Shown one piece after another: positions 25,752-34,108 of a DNA stretch of 64,000 bases (positions within the stretch are counted from its first letter, which is position 1; the number at the start of each line of letters is the position of its first letter). The notes under the pieces are model-generated. The model did not search any database. It was not told the DNA's origin and saw nothing but the letters and a program-made list of their open reading frames with translations. Source of the stretch: Dichloromethanomonas sp964477085 (GTDB lineage Bacteria; Bacillota; Desulfitobacteriia; Desulfitobacteriales; Syntrophobotulaceae); the NCBI GenBank assembly GCA_964477085.1, contig CAYZDF010000006.1, positions 1-64,000 of the forward strand. The letters are read 5' to 3'. Both the position numbers and the translations under genes were made by a program.

Positions 25752-26279
25752 ATGAATAAGCACAAAAATCAAATTATTATATTGGTGGCGGTTATAGGCA
25801 TTGGACTTCTCTATGCTTATATCCAAAATTTGTTTATTCCGCAGTGGGCTAACCTAAAAGATATATCCGCTTATGCTGCTGAAAGGCAGGCCTATCTGGC
25901 CAAATTAGAAGAGAGCTACAAAGTGCTTTCAACCCTAGAAGAAGAGGCGGTAGATCTGGAAGTGCAGGCCTCTATCCTTGATAATAAGATGCCTAAGAAA
26001 CTGGATAAACCTGATATTATGTTAACAATCTATAGTATGGCCAAGAAAAACGGATTAGCCCCGAAGAGTCTGGGTTATGAAGCAATCCAGGATGAAGGTG
26101 CATTTCTCTCCATGCCCATGACCTTTTCCTGTACTGGACCGCAAGCCAATGTCTATACCCTTCTTCAGCAATTTTTAAATAACAATAAGTATATTTTTAC
26201 TCTTGATAGTATCAGTTTCAGCCAGAAAAATGAGGAAACCACGACCACCATGCTAATTGTTGCTTATGCTTATAAATAA
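25752..26279 (+). CDS. PilO-like pilus alignment protein
   Basis: 175 residues: membrane helix at about 7-27 (IIILVAVIGIGLLYAYIQ), coiled coil at ~45-80, then a PilO-like ferredoxin fold (MLTIYSMAKKNGLAPKSLGY, ANVYTLLQQFLNNN). Completes the first PilM-PilN-PilO set in the window. Confidence 0.85.
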   Translation: MNKHKNQIIILVAVIGIGLLYAYIQNLFIPQWANLKDISAYAAERQAYLAKLEESYKVLSTLEEEAVDLEVQASILDNKMPKKLDKPDIMLTIYSMAKKNGLAPKSLGYEAIQDEGAFLSMPMTFSCTGPQANVYTLLQQFLNNNKYIFTLDSISFSQKNEETTTTMLIVAYAYK

Positions 26280-26347
26280 GTAGAAGTAGCATTTGGAGTG
26301 TAAACACCCAAACGTGATTCGAAAAAATTTCCAGCCAGGAGATAGGC

Positions 26348-26374
26348 AGTATTCATCACTCCTAAGCATAGTAA
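26348..26374 (+). promoter_or_regulatory. possible sigma-E-type promoter of sigK
   Basis: AGTATT (26348-26353), 13 nt, CATAGTAA (26367-26374). Only approximate agreement with the sigma-E consensus (ATATT-N13/14-CATACAnT), but sigK is expected to be sigma-E-dependent. Confidence 0.3.
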
Positions 26375-26405
26375 TTAGAAACAGTACAAAAGGAGTTGAA
26401 GAAGG

Positions 26406-27152
26406 TTGATCACTGAAGTTTTTCTGGTTGGTCTGGCTCTATCTGTTATTAAAGGAATAACCCTTCTTGTATCATATATCAATAATAATGCCTTTCCCCA
26501 GCCATTAGGGGAAGAGGAGGAGGGGGAATACCTCCGTATTTTGGCAGATTATAAAGAGGGGACAAAGAACAGCCTCAATGAACTGATGGTGGAAAATGCC
26601 CGTAACAAACTAATTGAGCATAATTTGAGATTAGTTGCTCATCTTGTCAAAAAATACGATGGGACAGGTGAGGATAGTGATGACCTGATTTCGATCGGTA
26701 CCATTGGCCTGATAAAGGGAATTAACACATTTAACACCGATAAAGGAACCCGTCTGGCCACATATGCTGCTCGTTGTATCGAGAATGAGATACTGATGTA
26801 TTTGAGATCCTTGAAAAAATCCCGGGGGGAGGTATCGATGTATGATCCGATCGGAACAGATAAAGAAGGCAATACCATCAATCTCATCGATGTTTTAGGT
26901 ACGGAGCCGGATGCTATATCGGATCAGGTAGAGAGTGAATTTGAACAGCGGGCTGTTTTGGATAAATTAAAATTCCTTACCAAACGTGAACGCATGGTAA
27001 TCCAACTGCGCTTTGGCCTGATGAATGGTCCCAAGAAAACACAGCGTGAAATAGCTAAACTTTTAGGAATATCCCGATCGTACGTATCCCGTATTGAAAA
27101 GAAAGCTGTACAGAAGCTTACCGAGGAGATGAAACATCATAAGCCAATATAA
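26406..27152 (+). CDS. sigK: pro-sigma-K, late mother-cell sporulation sigma factor (uninterrupted)
   Basis: 248 residues from TTG 26406 after AAAGGAG. The hydrophobic pro-sequence (MITEVFLVGLALSVIKG) ends in LLVS-YINNNAF, matching the SpoIVFB cleavage site of Bacillus pro-sigma-K after Ser23. Regions 2 (IEHNLRLVAHLVKKY, SIGTIGLIKGINTF, LATYAARCIENEIL) and 4 (TQREIAKLLGISRSYVSRIEK) are typical. The gene is continuous, with no skin-like interruption. The segment between FPQPL and IEHNL is about 12 residues longer than in B. subtilis. It sits unusually inside the pilus locus. Confidence 0.96.
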   Translation: MITEVFLVGLALSVIKGITLLVSYINNNAFPQPLGEEEEGEYLRILADYKEGTKNSLNELMVENARNKLIEHNLRLVAHLVKKYDGTGEDSDDLISIGTIGLIKGINTFNTDKGTRLATYAARCIENEILMYLRSLKKSRGEVSMYDPIGTDKEGNTINLIDVLGTEPDAISDQVESEFEQRAVLDKLKFLTKRERMVIQLRFGLMNGPKKTQREIAKLLGISRSYVSRIEKKAVQKLTEEMKHHKPI

Positions 27153-27236
27153 AATGAGGATAGAATATGTTGCTCTGGAATATTCTACTGATATATAATT
27201 ATTTGGTAATATGATGAAAGCAGAGGGAAGTTTTGG

Positions 27237-27746
27237 ATGATCGGTATTTTACGCCCTGACTTTCAATATGAGACATTGCATCGGATTCCGGTAGAGGATC
27301 TTATGGCTATTAGAATCAGGGGGCTACTCCTGGATCTTGATAATACCATCGCTCCCTGGGATGATAAATCACTGACCAGTGAAGTGATTGATTGGTTTGA
27401 AGCGATTAAAACGGCGGGGATAAAAGCTTGTATCGTATCGAATAATACTAAGCCGGATCGGGTATCTGCTGTAGCTGATATTCTTGGTGTTCTTTACGTT
27501 TATAATGCAGCAAAACCGAGGAAAAAAGCGTTTAAAATGGGCCTTCATACCTTGGATCTCAAGGAATCGGAGGTTGTGGTTATTGGTGATCAACTATTTA
27601 CCGATGTTTATGGCGGGAATCGGCTCGGTCTGAAGACCATTCTTGTTTCACCAATTGATTCCCGGGAATTCAAAGGTACTAAGGTTCTGCGTTTTATGGA
27701 AAGGCTGGTCGGCAGGAAAGCCAGATATACTAACGACTCAAGCTAA
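27237..27746 (+). CDS. YqeG family HAD phosphatase
   Basis: 169 residues, HAD subclass IIIA. Motif I is LLLDLDNTIAPWD, motif II CIVSNN, motif III/IV VVVIGDQLFTDVYGGNRLG. Homologues (YqeG, PGP-like phosphatases) are often next to aroE and other shikimate genes in Firmicutes, as here. Substrate not established. Confidence 0.9.
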   Translation: MIGILRPDFQYETLHRIPVEDLMAIRIRGLLLDLDNTIAPWDDKSLTSEVIDWFEAIKTAGIKACIVSNNTKPDRVSAVADILGVLYVYNAAKPRKKAFKMGLHTLDLKESEVVVIGDQLFTDVYGGNRLGLKTILVSPIDSREFKGTKVLRFMERLVGRKARYTNDSS

Positions 27747-27792
27747 ATGTTATACTGTATTATATAACTTGAGATTAGATGTTGAGGGTATT

Positions 27793-28608
27793 ATGAAATA
27801 CGCAATTATTGGGTATCCAGTAGAACATTCTCTTTCACCTGTAATGCATCAGGCTGGGTACAAAGAAGTAGAATTAAAAGCGGAGTACCACCGGATACCA
27901 GTTCAGTCAGCAGACTTATGTCAACGAATTCAGTATCTTAAAGACAATCATTATGCCGGCTGGAATGTGACGTATCCTTTGAAAGAAGATATTATCCCCT
28001 ATCTCGATCAGATTTCACCTGAAGCAGAACGGATTGGAGCGGTTAATACCGTCAAGGTAGTCGATAGTTTATTAATTGGTCAAAATACCGATGGAGAGGG
28101 TTTTGTCCAATCCATTAGGACTAAGGGTTATTCCTTGCAAGGAAAAAGGGTCGTTATCCTGGGAGCTGGTGGGGCTGCAAAGGCGATTGCAGTCGCCATG
28201 GTTCAACACGAATGCGAGATGCTTATCCTTAATCGGGATGTTAATAAGGCAAAACGTTTAGCCCGAAAAGTTTTAAGTCTGGGAGGTAAGGCCACGGGGG
28301 TTTTGCTGGAAAAAGGCGACTGGCTGCACGAAGTAGACCTCCTGATTCAGACCACCCCTATCGGAATGAACGGTGAGAGTTATCCTTTTGATCTTGCTGG
28401 TATTAACTCTTCGGCGTGGGTTGTTGACCTTATATATCATCCTGCTGTCACACCGTTTTTGGAGGATGCTGAAAGTCAAGGGTGTCAAACCATGAACGGT
28501 TTAGAGATGTTATTGTACCAAGGAGTCCTGGCCTGGGAATTCTGGCTGAATATTGAAGCACCTGTTTCTGTGATGCGTAAGGCTTTGAGGCAGAGGAGCA
28601 TGGGCTGA
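27793..28608 (+). CDS. aroE: shikimate dehydrogenase
   Basis: NADPH-dependent reduction of 3-dehydroshikimate to shikimate. 271 residues from ATG 27793 (MKYAIIGYPVEHSLSPVMH). The substrate site SLS, the catalytic lysine in NVTYPLKED, the aspartate in QNTDGEGF and the dinucleotide-binding VVILGAGGAAKAI are all present. The ribosome site is a weak GAGGG. The stop is directly followed by a pseudopilin gene. Confidence 0.96.
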   Translation: MKYAIIGYPVEHSLSPVMHQAGYKEVELKAEYHRIPVQSADLCQRIQYLKDNHYAGWNVTYPLKEDIIPYLDQISPEAERIGAVNTVKVVDSLLIGQNTDGEGFVQSIRTKGYSLQGKRVVILGAGGAAKAIAVAMVQHECEMLILNRDVNKAKRLARKVLSLGGKATGVLLEKGDWLHEVDLLIQTTPIGMNGESYPFDLAGINSSAWVVDLIYHPAVTPFLEDAESQGCQTMNGLEMLLYQGVLAWEFWLNIEAPVSVMRKALRQRSMG

Positions 28609-28609
28609 A

Positions 28610-29047
28610 GTGAAAGTATTGCTGAATAAGACAGGTTATACGTTGCTGGAAACCTTGCTGGTATTGACGATCCTTTCATGTGCTGGTTTCTTCTTGCTCG
28701 TTCAGATACCTCATAATACAGAGGAGAAGAGTGTGGAGATGACCTCAATACGCCTTCTGGAAGACTTGAGAGAAGTTCAACAAGCTGCGATTACAGGCAA
28801 TGTGTGGTATCGGGTTAAGTTTTATCCGAACACCAACGAATATAAGATCTTCAGGCAGGGCGATTTGCGCGAATCTGTCCAGCTTCAACAGGGTGTATCT
28901 TTTGCCAACAGTCCGGCGGAACTCTATTTTCTTCCAACGGGTGCACCATCGTGTGGAATGACCGTGATGCTCAAAATGGGATTTAACGAACGAAAGATCA
29001 TTGTCGCACCTGTAACGGGCAGGATCAGACTAGAGATTGTGAGGTAA
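28610..29047 (+). CDS. type IV pseudopilin (GspH/ComGD-like)
   Basis: 145 residues from GTG 28610, one base after aroE. The prepilin signature is KTG-YTLLETLLVLTILS: glycine at -1, glutamate at +5, then the hydrophobic helix. The remaining body is beta-rich, with two repeated Val/Ile-rich strands at the end, like minor pseudopilins of type II secretion or competence. Its stop overlaps aroK (TAATG). Processing by the prepilin peptidase encoded downstream is expected. Confidence 0.85.
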   Translation: MKVLLNKTGYTLLETLLVLTILSCAGFFLLVQIPHNTEEKSVEMTSIRLLEDLREVQQAAITGNVWYRVKFYPNTNEYKIFRQGDLRESVQLQQGVSFANSPAELYFLPTGAPSCGMTVMLKMGFNERKIIVAPVTGRIRLEIVR

Positions 29048-29583
29048 TGTCTTTGCTGGATTCAAGAGAAACCCCATACCAAAATATCATCCTTGTCGGT
29101 TTCATGGCTTCGGGAAAAAGTACAGTTGGGAAGATATTGGCCGGAGAACTGGGGTGGGAATTTTTAGATACCGATCAACAAATCGAAAAGTTGACAGGGT
29201 TAAGTATTGCGGACTTGTTTCGAAAATACGGGGAAATGCGATTTCGCTCCGAAGAAAACTTGGTTGTCAGAAAGCTTGCGCTGTTCTCCCAGACAGTGAT
29301 TGCAACTGGCGGAGGCACAGTTCTGGCTGCCGAGAACTGGGAATTGTTGCAGCGATTAGGGCTGACAATTCATCTCTATGCCCCATTAGAGGTCGCTCTC
29401 AATAGGGTTAAAAGACGTCAGGATCGTCCGTTGTTGAACAAAAGTCACTCCGAGTTAGAGACAATTTGGCTTGACCGTTTAAATATCTATCAACAGGCTC
29501 ATATTACTATTGATACATCAGATCAAACCGTAGATGAAATTGTTGCAGAAATCCTTGCTGTATGGAAAGGTGGAATACTTTAG
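29047..29583 (+). CDS. aroK: shikimate kinase
   Basis: 178 residues. P-loop LVGFMASGKSTVG, shikimate-binding DTDQQIEK and RFRSEE, second glycine-rich motif ATGGGTVL, and LID arginines RRQDRPLL. Phosphorylates shikimate with ATP. Overlaps the preceding pseudopilin stop codon and ends 2 bp before aroB, so it is translated from the same message. Confidence 0.96.
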   Translation: MSLLDSRETPYQNIILVGFMASGKSTVGKILAGELGWEFLDTDQQIEKLTGLSIADLFRKYGEMRFRSEENLVVRKLALFSQTVIATGGGTVLAAENWELLQRLGLTIHLYAPLEVALNRVKRRQDRPLLNKSHSELETIWLDRLNIYQQAHITIDTSDQTVDEIVAEILAVWKGGIL

Positions 29584-29585
29584 TC

Positions 29586-30665
29586 ATGAGACAGAGAATT
29601 GAAGTTGGTGGAAGTCATGGATATCCCTTGTTTTTAGGTGCCTCAATTGAAGAGTTCGGCAGCTATCTCAATGACCGCTATGGAACGAACGGGCATTATC
29701 TGATTATTACCAATACGTTAGTTGCTGATCATTATGCCGATAAATTATTAGGTGGATTGAATCAGTTTCGGACAGAACTAATCATAGTACCTGACAGCGA
29801 GGAGGAAAAATCACTCAGTCGCATCAGTAAACTAACCGAACAGGCTTTGCGTTGTCGTGCCGACCGAGATACCATGGTGGTCGCTCTCGGAGGAGGTGTC
29901 ATCGGTGATTTGGCTGGCTTTTTTGCCAGTATATTTATGCGTGGGTTGCGCTATATTCACATTCCGACAACCCTGCTCGCTCAGATTGATTCCAGTATTG
30001 GTGGGAAAGTGGCAGTTAATCATCCTTCAGGCAAGAATCTTTTGGGAGCATTCTATCCACCTCAGGCGGTCTGGACAGATTTTACGACATTGGAGACTCT
30101 CCCTTGGCTTGAAATCCAAAACGGACTGGCTGAAACCATCAAGCATTCTTTAGTGGCAGACTCTAATCTTTTTGAATTTATTGAAGACCATGTTGAAGAT
30201 ATAAAAAATCTTAATTATAAAATCATGCAAGAATTGGCCATGCGATCGTTAGCGGTTAAAGTCAGAATAGTTTCGGAAGATGAAAAAGAAAAGGGTTCGA
30301 GAATCCTTCTTAATCTTGGCCACAGCTTTGGTCATGCCTTGGAAACAGATGAAGCCTACCAAGGTGTAACACATGGACAGGGTGTAAGTGTAGGACTCGT
30401 GGCTGCAGCCAATCTGGCTCAGAGCAGGGGTCTCATGACAGAAAAACAGTTGGAAAGAGTAGAGAACCTTTTATATCAATTAGAGCTGCCGACATCCATA
30501 CAGGCACGTGACCCCCAAATCTTACTTGAACATATGGCTGTGGATAAAAAGAATAAAGCTGGAAATAAAGTGTTGGTACTTCCAGTCGGTATTGGTAAAT
30601 CTTCGGTCGCTAGAGATTGTCAAGATGAAGAAATTGTAAAAGTTTGGAAAAAAGTTATGAAATAG
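29586..30665 (+). CDS. aroB: 3-dehydroquinate synthase
   Basis: 359 residues from ATG 29586. NAD-binding ALGGGVIGDLAGF, metal-site segment LAETIKHSLV, and LNLGHSFGHALE with the zinc-binding histidines, then THGQGVSVG. Converts DAHP to 3-dehydroquinate. Together with aroE, aroK and (at 40.9 kb) aroQ the window supplies four shikimate steps. A strong hairpin follows. Confidence 0.97.
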   Translation: MRQRIEVGGSHGYPLFLGASIEEFGSYLNDRYGTNGHYLIITNTLVADHYADKLLGGLNQFRTELIIVPDSEEEKSLSRISKLTEQALRCRADRDTMVVALGGGVIGDLAGFFASIFMRGLRYIHIPTTLLAQIDSSIGGKVAVNHPSGKNLLGAFYPPQAVWTDFTTLETLPWLEIQNGLAETIKHSLVADSNLFEFIEDHVEDIKNLNYKIMQELAMRSLAVKVRIVSEDEKEKGSRILLNLGHSFGHALETDEAYQGVTHGQGVSVGLVAAANLAQSRGLMTEKQLERVENLLYQLELPTSIQARDPQILLEHMAVDKKNKAGNKVLVLPVGIGKSSVARDCQDEEIVKVWKKVMK

Positions 30666-30690
30666 GACTTAAGTCTGAAGGAAATTTACT

Positions 30691-30737
30691 AATTATGGCA
30701 AAATATGTAATTGCATATTTTGCCATAATTTATTTTA
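30691..30737 (+). terminator. perfect 17-bp hairpin, probable terminator after aroB
   Basis: AATTATGGCAAAATATG (30691-30707) pairs perfectly with 30714-30730, with a 6-nt loop, followed by TATTTTAT. The hairpin is near-symmetrical and could be read from either strand. Confidence 0.7.
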
Positions 30738-30754
30738 TAGAGTGAAATAAGAAT

Positions 30755-31126
30755 ATGTTATTCCGAAAAGCAGGTGGGTCTATAAACAGGGGGTTTACAT
30801 TATGGGAGATGCTGTTGGTACTTCTCATTCTAAGCATGGTTGTTTATATTGCTATTCCCAGTTTTTTAACCACATTCACTGAGGTTAAAACTAAAGCCGA
30901 TAAGGCGAATATTCTAAAATTGGAGAAAGCCGTTCACCTTTATTATCTGGATTCAGGCCAGTATCCTGATTCTCTTGATCAGTTGTTATTCAGATCACCA
31001 GATAACGATAAATGGAACGGCCCATATCTCGAAGAGATACCAAAATATCCATTGGCTGAAGACAAAAGTTACGCTGTCACAGTAAATGGGGTAATTATAG
31101 TTAAGGATTCTAAAATAAAGGATTAG
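30755..31126 (+). CDS. type IV major pseudopilin-like protein (GspG/ComGC type)
   Basis: 123 residues. Prepilin signature NRG-FTLWEMLLVLLILSM with glutamate at +5, a single long helix, then a GspG-like region with LYYLDSGQYPDSLDQLL and WNGPYLEEIPKYP, the calcium-loop/PxxP area of GspG proteins. First of a run of pilin-type genes. Confidence 0.88.
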   Translation: MLFRKAGGSINRGFTLWEMLLVLLILSMVVYIAIPSFLTTFTEVKTKADKANILKLEKAVHLYYLDSGQYPDSLDQLLFRSPDNDKWNGPYLEEIPKYPLAEDKSYAVTVNGVIIVKDSKIKD

Positions 31127-31178
31127 ACTTTTAATGATAGTGAGGACTAAATTAATGATTAAAAGTGATGGTTAAATA

Positions 31179-31565
31179 ATGATTGCAAAATTAAGAGACA
31201 AGCGAGGTTATATCCTCCTGGATATCCTGATCGGTTTGTTCATTTTTGGTTTGGGATTTCTGGTTGTAATGGGGCTGATCCAAACATCAGCACTCTCTTA
31301 TCAACAAAGTCACAATATACAGGAAGCTGTTAATCTGGCAGGATCCACTCTGGAACAGGTTATCACCGATATCAATCAGGATAGTATGAATCAATATCTA
31401 TATCTGGATGGCAAGGTCTGTGATGTGGTCGGTAAGTACAGAAGGAAGATCAAAGCAGAGTGGGAGACAGTGGATTTGCTGTTGCTTACGGTAGAGATCA
31501 GATGGATGGAAAAGAATGAGGAAAAGAATTATGACGTGAAGAGTTTGTATTATGTTCAGGAGTAG
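31179..31565 (+). CDS. minor pseudopilin (PilV/GspI-like)
   Basis: 128 residues. Signature KRG-YILLDILIGLFIFGLG, with Asp instead of Glu at +5. The C-terminal half is beta-rich with ~15% Glu/Lys. Its stop overlaps the next gene by 14 bp. Confidence 0.75.
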   Translation: MIAKLRDKRGYILLDILIGLFIFGLGFLVVMGLIQTSALSYQQSHNIQEAVNLAGSTLEQVITDINQDSMNQYLYLDGKVCDVVGKYRRKIKAEWETVDLLLLTVEIRWMEKNEEKNYDVKSLYYVQE

Positions 31566-32031
31566 AAGGCCTGAATCCGGAATGACATTATTGGAAGTTC
31601 TTCTTTCTTTGGTCCTGACCGGAATTATTATGGGAATGGTTCTAACCCAGTTCATCAGTCATTATCGGCTTTTTAAATCATTGATGACCCAAGCAGAATT
31701 GGATTATTCTCTTCTTAGAGGAGGTCAGGTATTAACAGCAGCAGTCAGAACAGGGCAAGAAGTGGAATGGAAGGATGAGATCCTGCGCGTGACCCGGATT
31801 CAGGATGAAAAACCGGTTGTTGATTTATATTATCTGGCAGATAAAGATCACAATGGTGTCCTGGATCTATATCGAGAACATCTCTCAGTACCTAATCCCG
31901 TGGTTAGTGGACTCACTGATCTAAGGTGTATGAAAATTGAAGAAGGTCTTTGGGAGATCTGTTTAGAGGCAAGACTGGGAGATATAAAAACAAATTGGAA
32001 GAGAAGTGTGAGACAACGTTATGAATTGTAA
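31552..32031 (+). CDS. minor pseudopilin (PilW/GspJ-like)
   Basis: 159 residues. Signature ESG-MTLLEVLLSLVLTGII with Glu at +5; the rest resembles a GspJ-type beta fold. Overlaps both neighbours, so the minor pilins are coordinately translated. Confidence 0.78.
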   Translation: MFRSRRPESGMTLLEVLLSLVLTGIIMGMVLTQFISHYRLFKSLMTQAELDYSLLRGGQVLTAAVRTGQEVEWKDEILRVTRIQDEKPVVDLYYLADKDHNGVLDLYREHLSVPNPVVSGLTDLRCMKIEEGLWEICLEARLGDIKTNWKRSVRQRYEL

Positions 32032-32425
32032 TTACTGTCATCATCGGCAAAGAGGATTAGTATCCTTGCTCATTTTATTGGTTATTGTTTTTATTTGCTG
32101 GAAAGGAACCACTGTTTTCTATAAAGTGAGTTCTTTAGAGCGCATGACTCGTTATGAAGCTCAGATGATGAAAGCTGCCTTATCCGCAGACAGTGGTCTA
32201 GAGTGGGCGAAAGCCACCCTTAAAAAAGATCCCTCCTGGGAGGGAGGGACAAAGGATTTTGCCGGAGGATTTATCGTGGTTGAGGTTAAACGAAAGGATG
32301 AGGGAATTCGTATCTTGGCCAGTGCACAGATCGGAGAGACTAGTCAAATAAGATACGGTGAATATGCTATGAAAGAAGACGGCAGCCTGACTTTGATTAA
32401 CTATGGGGATTTATACGATGAATGA
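32021..32425 (+). CDS. minor pseudopilin-like protein (PilX/GspK-like)
   Basis: 134 residues. The N-terminus RQRG-LVSLLILLVIVFICW has the cleavage glycine and hydrophobic helix but no Glu at +5, as in GspK/PilX tip subunits. The SADSGLEWAKATL segment is the PilX-like 'A.SG...A' region that follows the helix. Identity is by position and pattern only. Confidence 0.65.
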   Translation: MNCNYCHHRQRGLVSLLILLVIVFICWKGTTVFYKVSSLERMTRYEAQMMKAALSADSGLEWAKATLKKDPSWEGGTKDFAGGFIVVEVKRKDEGIRILASAQIGETSQIRYGEYAMKEDGSLTLINYGDLYDE

Positions 32426-33923
32426 GTTTAATAAAATTGTTCCGAGCATTAGCTTGAATCCCACGGTGATAGATTCTACTGCGTTATCCTTGATTTCTGA
32501 AGAGCTGGCCTGGAAACATCACTGTATCCCCATCGGACTGAACAATGGAAGGCTTCAGGTAGCTATGTCAGATCCGATGGATAGTAATGCTTTGGATGAT
32601 CTGCGGCTCTATTCCGGCTACCAGATCGAGCCTCTTTTAGCAGATGCGGAAGAAATTCGGATAGCGATACGAGAATGTTTGACGGTCAGCAAGACGCGCC
32701 TGGATAAGATTGAGGAGCATGATTATCTCGTCAACGCCTGGAAAGTAGATGATTATTCAGACTATGCCCTGGAGGCACCAGTCATCAGTCTGGTTGATTC
32801 TATCTTCAGACAGGCTATTTTGGAAAAAGCCAGTGATATTCACTGGGAACCCAAGGAAGAAAACTATATTGTGCGCTTCAGGATCGATGGTGGATTAGAG
32901 ATTAAGACCATCTTGCCGGTAGGTATTGCCAGGAGTATTGCCGCCAGGTTAAAAGTGATGGCTGGTTTGGATGTTACTGAGAGGCGTATTCCTCAAGACG
33001 GCCGGATCAAGCTGGACCATGCTGACAAGGTGATTGACATTAGAGTATCCACTTTTGCTACAGTGTGTGGGGAAAAAGTGGTTACAAGGATCTTGGACGA
33101 TCAAACGGCTGGGCTCTCTCTAGCCCAGTTGGGGATGCGTCAAGAAGTAGAAGAAGGGGTCAGGAGTCTACTCCACCAACCCCATGGCTTGATCTTGATT
33201 TCAGGACCAACGGGCAGTGGGAAAACTACAACACTCTATGCCCTATTGCGGGAGCTGGCTTCAGACAGCCTCAATATAGTGTCCATTGAAGATCCGGTAG
33301 AATATAGGCTTCAGGGCGTTAATCAAGCTCAGGTCAATACCAAAATCGGTTTTGATTTTGCGGGAGGATTAAGATCCATCCTCCGCCAGGATCCGGATAT
33401 TATCATGGTTGGTGAGATCAGAGATAAGGAGACTGCCCGGATGGCTACCGCAGCAGCGTTAACAGGACATCTAGTCTTATCCACTGTGCACACCAATACA
33501 GCTGCTGAAGGATTTGCCAGGATGTTAGATATGGAGATCGAGGCTTATCAGATAGCCGCATCCCTGTGTGGGATTATTGCTCAGAGGCTTGTTCGGCGTT
33601 TGTGTCTTCATTGTCGGGACCCCTATCACGTGCCCCAGGAAGTCCAGGCTGCTTTTGGTTGGCAAGATAGGCTGATGATCTATCGACCCATGGGCTGTTC
33701 TAAGTGTCGGGGAACCGGTTATCACGGAAGGATTGGTATTCATGAATTTCTTCCTTATAATCCAATCATTAAAGAGCTGGTTATCCAGAAGAGTAGTTCA
33801 GCTCAGTTGGAAAAAGCTGCTCGAAAGCTTGGTATGCTCACACTTTGGGAGGATGGGCTCTCCAAAGTGAGACAAGGATATACATCTCTTGAAGAAGTCA
33901 TGAGATTATTAGCAGGAGTTTAA
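32418..33923 (+). CDS. GspE/PilB-type assembly ATPase
   Basis: 501 residues from ATG 32418. An MshEN-like N-terminal domain (about 1-130), then the GspE core: Walker A in ISGPTGSGKTTTL, Asp box near SIEDPVEY, Walker B IIMVGEIRD, and His box TGHLVLSTVHTN. A tetracysteine zinc motif (CLHC at ~395 and CSKC at ~430) marks assembly ATPases (PilB/GspE) rather than the PilT retraction type. Powers pilus or pseudopilus polymerisation at the inner membrane. Confidence 0.95.
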   Translation: MNEFNKIVPSISLNPTVIDSTALSLISEELAWKHHCIPIGLNNGRLQVAMSDPMDSNALDDLRLYSGYQIEPLLADAEEIRIAIRECLTVSKTRLDKIEEHDYLVNAWKVDDYSDYALEAPVISLVDSIFRQAILEKASDIHWEPKEENYIVRFRIDGGLEIKTILPVGIARSIAARLKVMAGLDVTERRIPQDGRIKLDHADKVIDIRVSTFATVCGEKVVTRILDDQTAGLSLAQLGMRQEVEEGVRSLLHQPHGLILISGPTGSGKTTTLYALLRELASDSLNIVSIEDPVEYRLQGVNQAQVNTKIGFDFAGGLRSILRQDPDIIMVGEIRDKETARMATAAALTGHLVLSTVHTNTAAEGFARMLDMEIEAYQIAASLCGIIAQRLVRRLCLHCRDPYHVPQEVQAAFGWQDRLMIYRPMGCSKCRGTGYHGRIGIHEFLPYNPIIKELVIQKSSSAQLEKAARKLGMLTLWEDGLSKVRQGYTSLEEVMRLLAGV

Positions 33924-34108
33924 AGTTAATAACAAGATTTTCTTAGCAATAACTCCTATTTATTTATTTCTTGTAATGCAATCCATGGAAAAAGCCATCG
34001 ATGAGCTTATGAAAAAAGCTTGGTTTCTCCCCAACTCCCCAGGATAAGGCTTCAAGGTAAATTATCTTTTATGGGGTTACCGGCTTAGGAATTGAGGAGG
34101 GCTGGCTA

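Noticed and set aside
33960..34050. Short open frame ending MEKAIDELMKKAWFLPNSPG between PilB and PilC
   Set aside because: No ribosome site, about 45 open codons at most, and no known relatives; likely chance.
34060..34100. GGGGTTACCGGCTTAGG resembling the 3' end of a c-di-GMP-I riboswitch
   Set aside because: The other conserved parts of the aptamer (CACAGGGCAAACC, GACGCAAAGCC) are missing from the 150 nt upstream.
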